From: Sphingomonas sp. SUN019
Lineage (GTDB): Bacteria > Pseudomonadota > Alphaproteobacteria > Sphingomonadales > Sphingomonadaceae
Direction: 5' to 3'
Assembly (NCBI RefSeq): GCF_024758705.1
Contig: NZ_CP096971.1
Coordinates: 1,674,001 to 1,738,000, forward strand
DNA: 64,000 bases
Program-made: the position numbers and the translations under genes
Part shown: positions 31,799-40,818 of the stretch, one piece after another
Position numbering within the stretch: position 1 is the stretch's first letter
Layout of the letters: every line of letters starts with the position of its first letter
Notes under the pieces: model-generated
The model's database searches: none
What the model saw: the letters and a program-made list of their open reading frames with translations, nothing else
What the model was told of the DNA's origin: nothing

Positions 31799-33781
31799 CT
31801 ACTTCAGCGCGGCCTTCAAAAACGCGTCAGCCTTGTCCAGCATCGCGATGCGCGCGTTCGAATCGTCGAGCTGGTGGTCCAGCCCCCTGTATTCGACATA
31901 TTCCACTTTCCGCCCGGCATCCTTCAGCCGGTCCGCCATTAGCCGCGACTGGCCGACCGCGACATTCAGGTCGAGATCGCCGTGAAACAGCAACACCGGC
32001 GCCTTGATCCGGTCGACGTTGCGCGCGGGCGATCCCTCTTTCACGTGCGCGCCGCTGCCGATGAAGCGATCGACGTTCACGAAGTTGCTGTAATTGCGCG
32101 AATCGTTGCGCAACGTATCCAGATCGGTGACCGGCGCGATCGCCACGATGCCCTTGAATAGGTCGGGGTCGAGCACCGACGATTGCAGCGCGGCATAGCC
32201 GCCGTAGGACCACCCGACGATGCCCAGCTTGCCGGGCGCCGCAATCCCCTGCGACAGCAACCAGCGTCCACCGTCGTTCACGTCGCCGATCGCGGTGCGC
32301 CACGATTGGAACCCGTTCTTCTGGAACCACGCCTCGCCATAGCCGGAAGAACCGCGGAAATTGGGCTGCAGCACGGCAAAGCCCTTCGCCGCGAAATATT
32401 GCGCCAGCCAGTCGAAGCCCCATTCGTCACGCGCGCCGGGGCCGCCGTGCGGCATGACGATCGCGGGCAGACCCTTTCCGTTGCCGCCCGCAGGGACGGT
32501 CAGATAGCCCGGGATCATCGTGCCATCGGCGGCGGGAAAGCTGACCGGTTTCATCGTCGCCAGCTTCAGCCGGTCGGCGTGCGGACGAACCGGCAGCACC
32601 TCCTCCAGCTTCCGCGTTCCTTTATCGAACACGTAGTAGCGGCCCGCATCGTTATCGCTTCCGGCGAACATCAGCAGCCGCTTTTCGTCCGCGCTGGCGT
32701 CGACGAACCGCACCAGCGGCTTCAACGGCAGCGCGCGCCCCAGCGACGCGCTGAGCGCCTTCAGTTCTGGATCGAAGAACGTCGCCTCGCGCCGCTCGGT
32801 GGCCCAGCTTGCCCCGACCACCCGGTTCTGCCGCCCGATCTGGATCAGTCCGTCGACATCGACGTCCGGTCGTGACACCACCATCTCGCGTTTCAGCGTG
32901 CCGTCCAGCGCGATACGCCACAAGGCGCTGCGCCCGTTCGAATCGTCGAAACCGTAAACCTGGTTCGATTTGGAATCGACCGCATAGGGATTGAAGCCGC
33001 GGCTCCCGACCCCGGTCAGCGACAGCGTGCCGAGCGGCGACCAGCCCCGATCGGTCGGCTTGCGATAGAAGTAGCTGACCTCGCTACCGGAATAGCCGCT
33101 GGAGGTGGTCCCGATCGTGCCCATCACGCGAACGTCGCCAAGACCGTCGGAGATATATTCGACCGCGCCCTTGCGCGGCTGTTCGACGACGCTGCGCGCC
33201 AGCGTCACCGTGTCGAGCCGGTCGACGCCCAATCCAGTCTTGGACTTGCCCAGATTCGTCCCGATCGTTTCTTCGGGTACATGGACCCGAGTCATCAGCA
33301 CCGATGCGCTGCCCTCCTTGCCGCCGGTCCAGTCGATGACGGTCCCGCCGTTCTGCGCGACACCCAGCGCACGGCTGTTCGTGCGCTCGGTAAGCATCTT
33401 CAGTCCGCTGCCGTCCGTGTTGATCGCCACCATGCGGGTGAACGCCAGCCGGAGGCCGCTGTCGGATCGCACGATGTACAGACGGCAGACCAGACGGCTG
33501 GAGGTCGACCAGCGGCAACCGGTCAATCGTTCCGGATCGCCGGAGGCCGTCATGATGACCTTGGGCGCACCGCTCGTCATCAGGTCGGCGATGGCGACCG
33601 CGCTGCCCCGCGCACCCACCGGCTGGATCATCGCCACTTTCGTCCCGTCGGGCGACAGGCTCATGTCCTGAATGTATTCGCGACCGCCGAATGCGACGGC
33701 CTCCACCGACGGATCGGCCAAGGCCCCGTCAGCCGCGCCCACCAGCCACAACGCCGCCCCCGCGCAAATAAACGCCTTCAT
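31799..33781 (-). CDS. S9 family peptidase (prolyl oligopeptidase / acylaminoacyl-peptidase type)
   Basis: A 660-aa exported serine peptidase. A signal peptide (residues 1-22, ending GALA) is followed by an N-terminal beta-propeller region of about 390 residues and a C-terminal alpha/beta-hydrolase domain. The catalytic parts are all visible: LTVPAGGNGKGLPAIVMPHGGPGARDEWGF is split over the domain entry, the nucleophile elbow is GWSYGGYA near residue 520, the acid is in LFHGDLDLNV near 610 and the His in GLDHQLDD near 640. It degrades peptides in the periplasm. It is divergent from the agmatine deiminase gene. Confidence 0.92.
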   Translation of the reverse strand: MKAFICAGAALWLVGAADGALADPSVEAVAFGGREYIQDMSLSPDGTKVAMIQPVGARGSAVAIADLMTSGAPKVIMTASGDPERLTGCRWSTSSRLVCRLYIVRSDSGLRLAFTRMVAINTDGSGLKMLTERTNSRALGVAQNGGTVIDWTGGKEGSASVLMTRVHVPEETIGTNLGKSKTGLGVDRLDTVTLARSVVEQPRKGAVEYISDGLGDVRVMGTIGTTSSGYSGSEVSYFYRKPTDRGWSPLGTLSLTGVGSRGFNPYAVDSKSNQVYGFDDSNGRSALWRIALDGTLKREMVVSRPDVDVDGLIQIGRQNRVVGASWATERREATFFDPELKALSASLGRALPLKPLVRFVDASADEKRLLMFAGSDNDAGRYYVFDKGTRKLEEVLPVRPHADRLKLATMKPVSFPAADGTMIPGYLTVPAGGNGKGLPAIVMPHGGPGARDEWGFDWLAQYFAAKGFAVLQPNFRGSSGYGEAWFQKNGFQSWRTAIGDVNDGGRWLLSQGIAAPGKLGIVGWSYGGYAALQSSVLDPDLFKGIVAIAPVTDLDTLRNDSRNYSNFVNVDRFIGSGAHVKEGSPARNVDRIKAPVLLFHGDLDLNVAVGQSRLMADRLKDAGRKVEYVEYRGLDHQLDDSNARIAMLDKADAFLKAALK

Positions 33782-33909
33782 GATTCACCCCCCTGTTTCC
33801 AGAACGTTACAGCGCCTGCGCCGCCTCGCCAAGCGCCGTGCTTGCACCCCTGCCGCACCGCTGCCAAACAGCCGCAACTCAGGCAGAATCGAACCGGAAG
33901 GCTCCCGCG

Positions 33910-34875
33910 ATGACCCGCCCCCCGAAGCCCGAATGGGCGCCGCACAAGGCGTTGTGGATCGGCTTTCCCAGCCACCCCGAATTATGGGCCGAAGATCTCG
34001 CCGAAGCCCGTTCGGAAGTCGCCGCATTCGCGCGAGCGGTCCATGCCGATGGCCGCGGCGAGACCGTGCTGCTGGTCGCCGCGGATGACGAAGCCGCCGA
34101 CGCCGCGCGCCGCCTGGCCCCGTTCGCGCAACTGGTGGTCGAGCCGTTCGGTGACATCTGGCTGCGCGATACCGGGCCGATCGTGTCGGGCGACGGCGTG
34201 GCGCATGATTTCGGTTTCAACGGCTGGGGCGGGAAATACGATCTGCCCGGCGACAACGATATCGGCCGCCGCCTGGCCGAAGCGCGCGGCAAGCGACTGG
34301 TTACGCACGACTGGGTGCTGGAGGGCGGCGCGATCGATGGCGACGGCACCGGGCTGATCGTGACGACCGAACAATGCCTGCTCCACCCAAACCGCAACCC
34401 GGCGTTGTCGAAGGCCGAGATCGAGCGGCGGCTGGACGAAGACCTCGCGCTCGACCGCGTGTTGTGGCTGGGCGAGGGATTGCTCAACGATCACACCGAC
34501 GGCCATGTCGACAACCTCGCGCGCTTCGTCGGCGAAGGGCGCCTCGCGATCCCGGTCGGGGGCGAGAACGACCCGAACTGGCAGGTCTATGCCCGCGCCG
34601 CCGAACGCGCGCGCGGTTTCGGCGTCACCGTCGTCCCGGTCCCCTCCCCCGGCCGCGTGCTGCGCGACGAGGAGATCGTGCCCGCCAGCTACATGAACTT
34701 CTACATCGGCAATGCGAGCGTCGTCGTCCCGCTGTACGGCGCGCCCGACGACGATGTCGCGGTGAAGGAGTTCCAGGCGTTGTTCCCCGACCGGCAGGTC
34801 ATCGGGCTGCGCGCCGACGCGATCCTGACCGGCGGCGGCAGTTTCCACTGCATCAGCCAGCAGATTCCGGCGTAA
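33910..34875 (+). CDS. aguA: Agmatine deiminase
   Basis: A 321-aa guanidine-modifying enzyme. It converts agmatine to N-carbamoylputrescine and ammonia. Family marks are PEWAPHKALWIGFPSHPELW at the N-terminus, FGDIWLRDTGPI near residue 80, VLEGGAIDGDG near 135, LNDHTDGHVDN near 195 with the catalytic His, and the catalytic Cys in GGGSFHCISQQ near residue 313. The ATG at 33910 matches the family start; the reading frame is open further upstream but with no ribosome-binding site. It is followed after ten bases by aguB, completing the pathway from agmatine to putrescine. Confidence 0.96.
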   Translation: MTRPPKPEWAPHKALWIGFPSHPELWAEDLAEARSEVAAFARAVHADGRGETVLLVAADDEAADAARRLAPFAQLVVEPFGDIWLRDTGPIVSGDGVAHDFGFNGWGGKYDLPGDNDIGRRLAEARGKRLVTHDWVLEGGAIDGDGTGLIVTTEQCLLHPNRNPALSKAEIERRLDEDLALDRVLWLGEGLLNDHTDGHVDNLARFVGEGRLAIPVGGENDPNWQVYARAAERARGFGVTVVPVPSPGRVLRDEEIVPASYMNFYIGNASVVVPLYGAPDDDVAVKEFQALFPDRQVIGLRADAILTGGGSFHCISQQIPA

Positions 34876-34885
34876 GGGTGCGCGC

Positions 34886-35733
<848 letters not shown>

Positions 35734-35737
<4 letters not shown>

Positions 35738-36255
35738 CGATCCAGGATCACTTTGCGGTCGACCGCCTGAGGGCAACGGCTCGTCAACACTGGTTCTATC
35801 TGCTGTTGCCTGTCGCGCTTGCGGCGTCGCTTAACCTTCGTTCGATGATCGATTGGCGAACCGACGCGCTTCAGATGGAGGCGGTGACGCTCTTCGACTG
35901 GTGCGTGTTCCTGCCGGCCATGTTCGTGTTGTGTTATCGACGACAACTAACGACAGGCGCGCTTGCGGTGCGGACCATCGGGATCGTCTGCGCCGGATTG
36001 TGGGTGGCGGCGTCGATCGTGCCCGACGATCGGGAAAGTCTGATCGGTTCGGTGACGTGGCTGCGCTATCCTGGCCTTGCGCTACTCGTGCTCGCCGAAG
36101 GATTGGCGCTGGTCGCGGTGCTGAAAATCACCTTTTCGAAGACCCCGGACGAAGCCGCGCTGCGCCGACTGAACGTCCCGCCGCTGATCGCTCGGCTGAT
36201 GCTGGCGGAGGCGCGCTTCTGGCGCTGGCTGTGGACGAAATTGCGCGGCGAGTAA
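35734..36255 (+). CDS. Hypothetical membrane protein coupled to aguB
   Basis: A 173-aa protein starting at a GTG that overlaps the aguB stop. Four hydrophobic segments can be seen at about residues 20-35, 50-68, 78-95 and 108-128, followed by a basic C-terminal tail (RFWRWLWTKLRGE). I do not recognise the family. Translational coupling to the putrescine genes suggests a linked role, perhaps in polyamine handling, but it may simply share the transcript. Confidence 0.7.
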
Positions 36256-36258
36256 TGT

Positions 36259-36918
36259 TCAGCACGGTCGCAGTTCCACTGCCCGAGCGAACACCGCCTC
36301 GAACATCTCCGCGGTCAGCCGCCCGGTGTTGGTGTTGTAGCGCGAGCAATGGTAACTATCGATCAGGATGCGGCCGTCGGGCATGCGGTGTTCGGCCAGG
36401 TGCCCGAACTGCGCCTTCGGCAGCCGCCCGCCCAATACCTTCACCGCCGATTGATGCGCGATCTGGCCGAGCGCGATGAACACCCGCGCGTTGGGCAGCG
36501 CGGCGACCTGCGTGTCGAGGAACGGGCGGCAGGTGCGGATTTCCTCCGGCGTCGGCTTGTTCTGCGGCGGCAGGCATTTCACCGAATTGAGGATGATCGC
36601 ACCGTCCAACCGCAGCGTGTCGTCGGGCTTGCCCTCGTACACGCCGGTCGCCAGCCCGAATTTCAACAGCGTCGCGAACAGCAGGTCGCCCGCATAGTCG
36701 CCGGTGAAAGGCCGCCCGGTACGGTTCGCACCGTGCTTGCCGGGCGCTAGGCCGATGATGCCGAGCCACGCCTGTGGATTGCCGAACGCCGGGACGGGCG
36801 CGTTCCACCAGCCCGGAAACTCGCTGCGAAGCGACTCGCGAAACGCGACCAGGCGCGGGCAGCGCGGGCAATCGTGTGGCGGTTCGGTGTCGGGGATCGG
36901 CGAGGGTGCGAAATTCAT
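36259..36918 (-). CDS. Uracil-DNA glycosylase, family 5 (UDGb)
   Basis: A 219-aa DNA repair enzyme. The active-site motif GLAPGKHGANRTGRPFTGD near residue 55 is the family 5 (UDGb) signature, which lacks the polar catalytic residue of family 1. N-terminal Cys residues in PHDCPRCPRL with later Cys residues (VKCLPPQ and TCRPFL) can bind a 4Fe-4S cluster. The C-terminal motif DSYHCSRYNTNTGRL completes the pattern. It removes uracil and other deaminated bases from DNA. Its start lies only 23 bases from the start of the divergent folK gene. Confidence 0.92.
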   Translation of the reverse strand: MNFAPSPIPDTEPPHDCPRCPRLVAFRESLRSEFPGWWNAPVPAFGNPQAWLGIIGLAPGKHGANRTGRPFTGDYAGDLLFATLLKFGLATGVYEGKPDDTLRLDGAIILNSVKCLPPQNKPTPEEIRTCRPFLDTQVAALPNARVFIALGQIAHQSAVKVLGGRLPKAQFGHLAEHRMPDGRILIDSYHCSRYNTNTGRLTAEMFEAVFARAVELRPC

Positions 36919-36941
36919 CGCGCTCGGGTAGGCGCAGATGC

Positions 36942-37442
36942 GTGACGACGCAAAACTATGTCATCGCCTTGGGCAGCAACCGCCGCGGCCGCCACGGTTC
37001 GCCAGTGGAGGAGGTGCGCGCCGCGCTTGCCGAACTGCGCGCGGTCGCCCAGTCGCGAATCGTCGCCAGCGCGCCGCTCGGCCCGTCGATCCGGCGCTTC
37101 GCCAATGCGGTCGCGGTGGTCGAGAGCCGCGATTCGCCGCCCGCGATGCTGGCGCGGCTGAAGCGGATCGAACGCGCGTTCGGCCGCCGCCGCGGCATCC
37201 GCTGGGGGCAGCGCGTGATCGACCTCGACATCATCGCGTGGAGCGGCGGCATCTGGGCCGGCCGCGGCCTGACCATCCCGCACGCCGCGCTGAACGAACG
37301 CGCTTTCGTTCTCGCACCATTGGTGGAACTTGTACCCGACTGGCGCGATCCGCTTAGCGGGCTTTCCGCACGACAATTGCTTGCGCGGTTGACCCGGAAG
37401 CGTAGCGTCCCTAGTCGCGCACGGCTGGTCGGGGGTCCGTAG
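36942..37442 (+). CDS. folK: 2-amino-4-hydroxy-6-hydroxymethyldihydropteridine diphosphokinase
   Basis: A 166-aa HPPK, which transfers pyrophosphate from ATP to hydroxymethyldihydropterin in folate synthesis. YVIALGSNRRGRHGSPVEEV at the N-terminus and RRGIRWGQRVIDLDIIAW near residue 90 (the metal- and ATP-binding loop) are typical, as is IPHAALNERAFVLAPL near 115. The start is the GTG at 36942; in-frame ATGs upstream lie within the divergent UDG gene. Its stop codon lies inside the downstream tRNA-Lys gene (10-base overlap). No other folate gene is adjacent. Confidence 0.93.
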   Translation: MTTQNYVIALGSNRRGRHGSPVEEVRAALAELRAVAQSRIVASAPLGPSIRRFANAVAVVESRDSPPAMLARLKRIERAFGRRRGIRWGQRVIDLDIIAWSGGIWAGRGLTIPHAALNERAFVLAPLVELVPDWRDPLSGLSARQLLARLTRKRSVPSRARLVGGP

Positions 37443-37508
37443 CTCAGTTGGTAGAGCAAGCGACTTTTAATCGAGAGGTCCCGGGTTCGAGCCCCGGCGG
37501 ACCCACCA
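37433..37508 (+). tRNA. tRNA-Lys (anticodon UUU)
   Basis: A 76-base tRNA with encoded CCA. The acceptor stem GGGTCCG/CGGACCC, D arm (GCTC/GAGC), anticodon loop CTTTTAA, five-base variable loop and T arm (CCGGG/CCCGG with TTCGAGC) are all present. The anticodon stem is odd: the three inner pairs form, but the two outer ones (A59-G75 and G60-A74 in the 374xx numbering) are purine mismatches. Its first ten bases are also the last codons of folK. Confidence 0.95.
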
Positions 37509-37516
37509 CGCCACTC

Positions 37517-38194
37517 ATGGATCATGAGGAAGCGACGCCCGCTGGCGTCGCGCGGCCGCCCCATCTGCTGTGGGCGGCGGGGATCGGCGCGGTCGCGATC
37601 GCGCTGATGTTGCTGCTGGGCTTCGTCATCGATCGCTGGCCGTTCGCGTTCGATCAGCGAATCATCATCGGCGTGCATGGCGCAGGGCCGCCGTGGGTCC
37701 GCAAGTCGATGATCGACATCACCGCTCTGGGCGGCGGCACGGTGCTGACGATGGTCACCGTCGCGACCGCGGCGCTGCTGCTGTTGCGCCGTCTGTGGAT
37801 CACCGCGTTGCTGATGGTGATCGCGACGATCAGCGGATCGACCATCGTGCAGGCGCTGAAGGTCGAATTCGCGCGCGCGCGGCCCGACATCGTCGACCAT
37901 ATCGTCGTCGCGTCTGGCAACAGCTTCCCCAGCGGACACGCCGCCAATTCGGCGATCGTCTATCTCACCATCGCCGGGCTGCTGAGCCAGGTCGTCCGCG
38001 GCCGGTCGACACGCAATTTCGTCATCGCGGTCGCGGTGCTGCTGGTCGGCGCGATCGGGATGAGCCGCGTGTATCTGGGCGTCCACTGGCCATCCGACGT
38101 GCTGGCCGGATGGAGTTTCGGGACGCTCTGGGCGCTCGCATGGTGGTGGGCGGCGGCCAAGACCCGCGCCGCCACGATCCACCGCCAGGATTGA
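37517..38194 (+). CDS. PAP2 family phosphatase (membrane-bound)
   Basis: A 225-aa integral membrane phosphatase with about six hydrophobic segments. The three PAP2 motifs are present: KVEFARARPD near residue 120 (K-x6-RP), the FPSGHAAN motif near 140, and SRVYLGVHWPSDVLAG near 185. Such enzymes dephosphorylate phosphatidate, undecaprenyl pyrophosphate or related lipids. The ATG at 37517 is nine bases after the tRNA; the longer open frame to 37448 would be read from tRNA sequence and is rejected. It converges on the LD-carboxypeptidase gene with nine bases between stops. Confidence 0.92.
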   Translation: MDHEEATPAGVARPPHLLWAAGIGAVAIALMLLLGFVIDRWPFAFDQRIIIGVHGAGPPWVRKSMIDITALGGGTVLTMVTVATAALLLLRRLWITALLMVIATISGSTIVQALKVEFARARPDIVDHIVVASGNSFPSGHAANSAIVYLTIAGLLSQVVRGRSTRNFVIAVAVLLVGAIGMSRVYLGVHWPSDVLAGWSFGTLWALAWWWAAAKTRAATIHRQD

Positions 38195-38203
38195 GCCGCT
38201 GGT

Positions 38204-39019
38204 TCAGGCGACCCCGAACGGCACCACGCGATTAGTCTGGGTATGGCCGATCTCGGCCCGGCCCAGATACGGCACGCCCATTTCGCGGCACCAGCGCACG
38301 ATCATCGTCTCCAGCGGCTCGCCCCATTCCGGTTCGTTCGCCTGCACATCGTTGACCGCACCCAGCCGCAGGCCGGCGATGCCCTTCAACTGCGTCGCGT
38401 GCGCCATGTGCCAGAGCAAGCGGTCGATATTGTACATCGGCTCGGACACGTCCTCGATCAGCAGCACGTGGTCGGTCAGGTCGGGCAGATACGGCGTGCC
38501 GATCAGCGCGCCCAGGATGGAAAGGTTGAACGCCGCGGCGGGGCGTCCGTCCAGCCCCGGTTCCAGCCCCTGCCGGTCGCCGCGCGCCATCCACCCGAGC
38601 GCGCGCGCGACGGTCTGATCGCCGCCCTGCCGCCGGATGTCGCTCGCCATCGGCCCGTGCGCGGGCCGGCCGATGCGCCGCGCATAGAGCGCGCCCAAGA
38701 TGAACCCCATGTCCGAATAACCGACATAGGTCTTGTGCCGCGCCGCTGGCCCCAGTTGCGGCAGGATGATCGGCAGGATGCGGTTCGATCCATAGCCGCC
38801 GCGCAGGAACCAGATCGCATCGAAGGCGGAATCGTTGGCGAATTCGAGGAATGCAGCCGCGCGGGCCGCGTCCGACCCGGCAAAATGCCCGTCCTCGGCC
38901 CAACATTGCGGATGGATCACCAGATCGACGCCGGGATAGGCGATCGCCGCGAACGCGCTGACCGGCGGTTCGGCGGCGCGATTGCCGCGGCTGGCGGGGG
39001 CGACGACGCCGATCTTCAT
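38204..39019 (-). CDS. LD-carboxypeptidase (LdcA / S66 family)
   Basis: A 271-aa cytoplasmic S66 peptidase that removes D-Ala from murein tetrapeptides during peptidoglycan recycling. Features are KIGVVAPASRG at the N-terminus, IWFLRGGYGSNRILP near residue 75 (nucleophile region of the family), KTYVGYSDMGFIL near 100, LLIEDVSEPMYNIDRLLW near 190 (catalytic Glu) and the C-terminal EIGHTQTNRVVPFG with the catalytic His. It is about 30 residues shorter than E. coli LdcA. It is divergent from an unusual Mur ligase gene, 48 bases away. Confidence 0.9.
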   Translation of the reverse strand: MKIGVVAPASRGNRAAEPPVSAFAAIAYPGVDLVIHPQCWAEDGHFAGSDAARAAAFLEFANDSAFDAIWFLRGGYGSNRILPIILPQLGPAARHKTYVGYSDMGFILGALYARRIGRPAHGPMASDIRRQGGDQTVARALGWMARGDRQGLEPGLDGRPAAAFNLSILGALIGTPYLPDLTDHVLLIEDVSEPMYNIDRLLWHMAHATQLKGIAGLRLGAVNDVQANEPEWGEPLETMIVRWCREMGVPYLGRAEIGHTQTNRVVPFGVA

Positions 39020-39067
39020 TCCCACCCCAATCTTGCCTCTGTGCGAAACCGTCGATAGCGCCGCGCG

Positions 39068-40477
39068 ATGCAGATCGGCAACCTTTCGGACCACAGCTTC
39101 TTTTTCGTCGGGATCGGCGGATCGGGGATGATGCCGCTCGCCATGATCCTCGCCGGGCGCGGCGCGACCGTCGCAGGGTCGGACCGCGGACTGGATCAGG
39201 GGCGTGTTCCCGCCAAATTCGACGATCTCGCAGCGAAGGGCATTGCGCTCCACCCGCAGGACGGCAGCGGGATCGTGGCGCGCGAGCAGATCGTCGTCGC
39301 CTCCGCCGCGGTCGAAGCGAGCGTGCCCGACATGATCGCCGCCGATACACTCGGCTGCGCGAGAATGACTCGCGCCGAGCTGAACGCCGCTTTGTTCAAC
39401 GCCAGCGTCCTGCCGATCGGCGTGGCCGGAACGAGCGGCAAATCGACCGTCACCGGCATGATCGCGCGCATCCTGCACGATGCGGGCCGCGATCCGACCG
39501 TGATGAACGGCGCGGTGATGAAGGATTTCGCCGCGCCCGACCGCCCCTTCGCCAGCGCGCTGGTCGGCGCAGGCGAGGCTTACGTCAGCGAGGTCGACGA
39601 AAGCGACGGATCGATCGCGCTGTATTCGCCGCGGATCGCGGTGCTGAACAACGTCAGCCTCGATCATAAATCGCTCGACGAACTGAACGCGCTGTTCGCC
39701 GATTTCATCGCCAAGGCCACGACCGCGGTCATCAACCTCGACAATCCCGACGCCGCGCGGCTGGCGATGACGCTGCCGAAGGACCGGCTGATCACCTTCG
39801 CGCTGGACCGCGAGGCCGATCTGCGCGCGACCGATATCGTCGAGGAACCGTTTGCGGTCGCCTTCACGCTCGGCGAGCGCCATGTACGGCTGTCGGTCCC
39901 CGGCCGCCACAACGTGTCGAATGCGCTCGCCGCGATCGGCGCGGCGGTCGCGGCGGGCATACCACTCGACGAAGCGGTTGCAGGAATCGCGCGCTTCACC
40001 GGCCTGCGCCGCCGTTTCGATCTGGTCGGTCAAGCCGCAGGCGTCGCGGTGATCGACGATTTCGGGCACAACCCGGACAAGATCGCCGCCACGCTCGACA
40101 CGCTCCACGCCTTTCCCGGCCGTTTGCTGCTGCTGTTCCAGCCGCACGGTTATGGCCCGCTGAAGGTCATGCGATCCGAGCTCGTCACAATGTTCGCCGC
40201 GAAATTAGCGCCCGACGACGTGCTGGCCCTGCCCGATCCGGTCTATCAGGGCGGCACGGTCAACCGCGAGGTCACCAGCGCGGACATCGTCGCCGACGTG
40301 ACGCTGGCGGGCCGTCACGCGCGCCACATCCCCGACCGCGCCGCCGCCGCCGCGCATCTGGTGGCGCAGGCGCGCCCCGGCGACCGCATCGTCGTGATGG
40401 GCGCGCGCGACGATACACTCAGCTTGCTGGCAGCCGATATGGTCGCGGCGCTGGGTGGCAAGAGCGGCCAAAACTGA
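39068..40477 (+). CDS. Mur ligase family protein (MurC/Mpl-like)
   Basis: A 469-aa three-domain Mur ligase. The UDP-binding N-terminus reads [15 protein letters not shown] as in MurC and Mpl. The ATP loop is [10 protein letters not shown] near residue 122, where MurC and Mpl usually have [19 protein letters not shown] near 175 and [11 protein letters not shown] near 200 hold metal-binding residues, and the C-terminal domain has [16 protein letters not shown] and [14 protein letters not shown]. Together with the divergent LD-carboxypeptidase this suggests ligation of recycled peptide to UDP-MurNAc (Mpl role). The altered loop leaves substrate choice open. Confidence 0.82.
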   Translation: MQIGNLSDHSFFFVGIGGSGMMPLAMILAGRGATVAGSDRGLDQGRVPAKFDDLAAKGIALHPQDGSGIVAREQIVVASAAVEASVPDMIAADTLGCARMTRAELNAALFNASVLPIGVAGTSGKSTVTGMIARILHDAGRDPTVMNGAVMKDFAAPDRPFASALVGAGEAYVSEVDESDGSIALYSPRIAVLNNVSLDHKSLDELNALFADFIAKATTAVINLDNPDAARLAMTLPKDRLITFALDREADLRATDIVEEPFAVAFTLGERHVRLSVPGRHNVSNALAAIGAAVAAGIPLDEAVAGIARFTGLRRRFDLVGQAAGVAVIDDFGHNPDKIAATLDTLHAFPGRLLLLFQPHGYGPLKVMRSELVTMFAAKLAPDDVLALPDPVYQGGTVNREVTSADIVADVTLAGRHARHIPDRAAAAAHLVAQARPGDRIVVMGARDDTLSLLAADMVAALGGKSGQN

Positions 40478-40512
40478 TAGTCTCCGCCTCCGCAGCCTTC
40501 ACGGAGACCCGC

Positions 40513-40767
40513 ATGTTCCGCCGTCTGTTCCTCGATCACCCCGCCTCGGTCGGGGAGAGCTATGCCGAGCATTTCGGTGTCGCCTCGCGCTTCGGCGCGA
40601 CGTTGGTCGCGGGCGGCATCGGCTGCATGATCCACGCGGTCCTGCCGTTCGCATTCAAGACCCGCGGCAGCGATACAGTGATGGCGCTGCACCGCGATCT
40701 GGTCGCCAAACGCAACGCGCACCGCGCCGCGCATCTCGAGATGACGACGGTCGAATACGTCATCTAA
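40513..40767 (+). CDS. DUF6356 family protein
   Basis: An 84-aa protein with one or two hydrophobic helices (VAGGIGCMIHAVLPFAF at about residues 34-50). The N-terminal LFLDHPASVGESYAEHFGVA is the typical start of DUF6356 proteins, common in sphingomonads. Function unknown. It lies 35 bases behind the Mur ligase gene and may share its transcript. Confidence 0.75.
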   Translation: MFRRLFLDHPASVGESYAEHFGVASRFGATLVAGGIGCMIHAVLPFAFKTRGSDTVMALHRDLVAKRNAHRAAHLEMTTVEYVI

Positions 40768-40818
40768 GCGATTGACCCGCCGCGAGGATTACGCTCCATT
40801 CGCGGCGGGGGACTTTTC

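Noticed and set aside
37448..37516. N-terminal extension of the PAP2 protein
   Set aside because: These codons are tRNA-Lys sequence read as protein, a common annotation error.
38204..40147. Apparent 647-aa fusion ending in the LD-carboxypeptidase
   Set aside because: The upstream part is antisense to the Mur ligase gene; the carboxypeptidase starts naturally at 39019 with KIGVVAPASRG.
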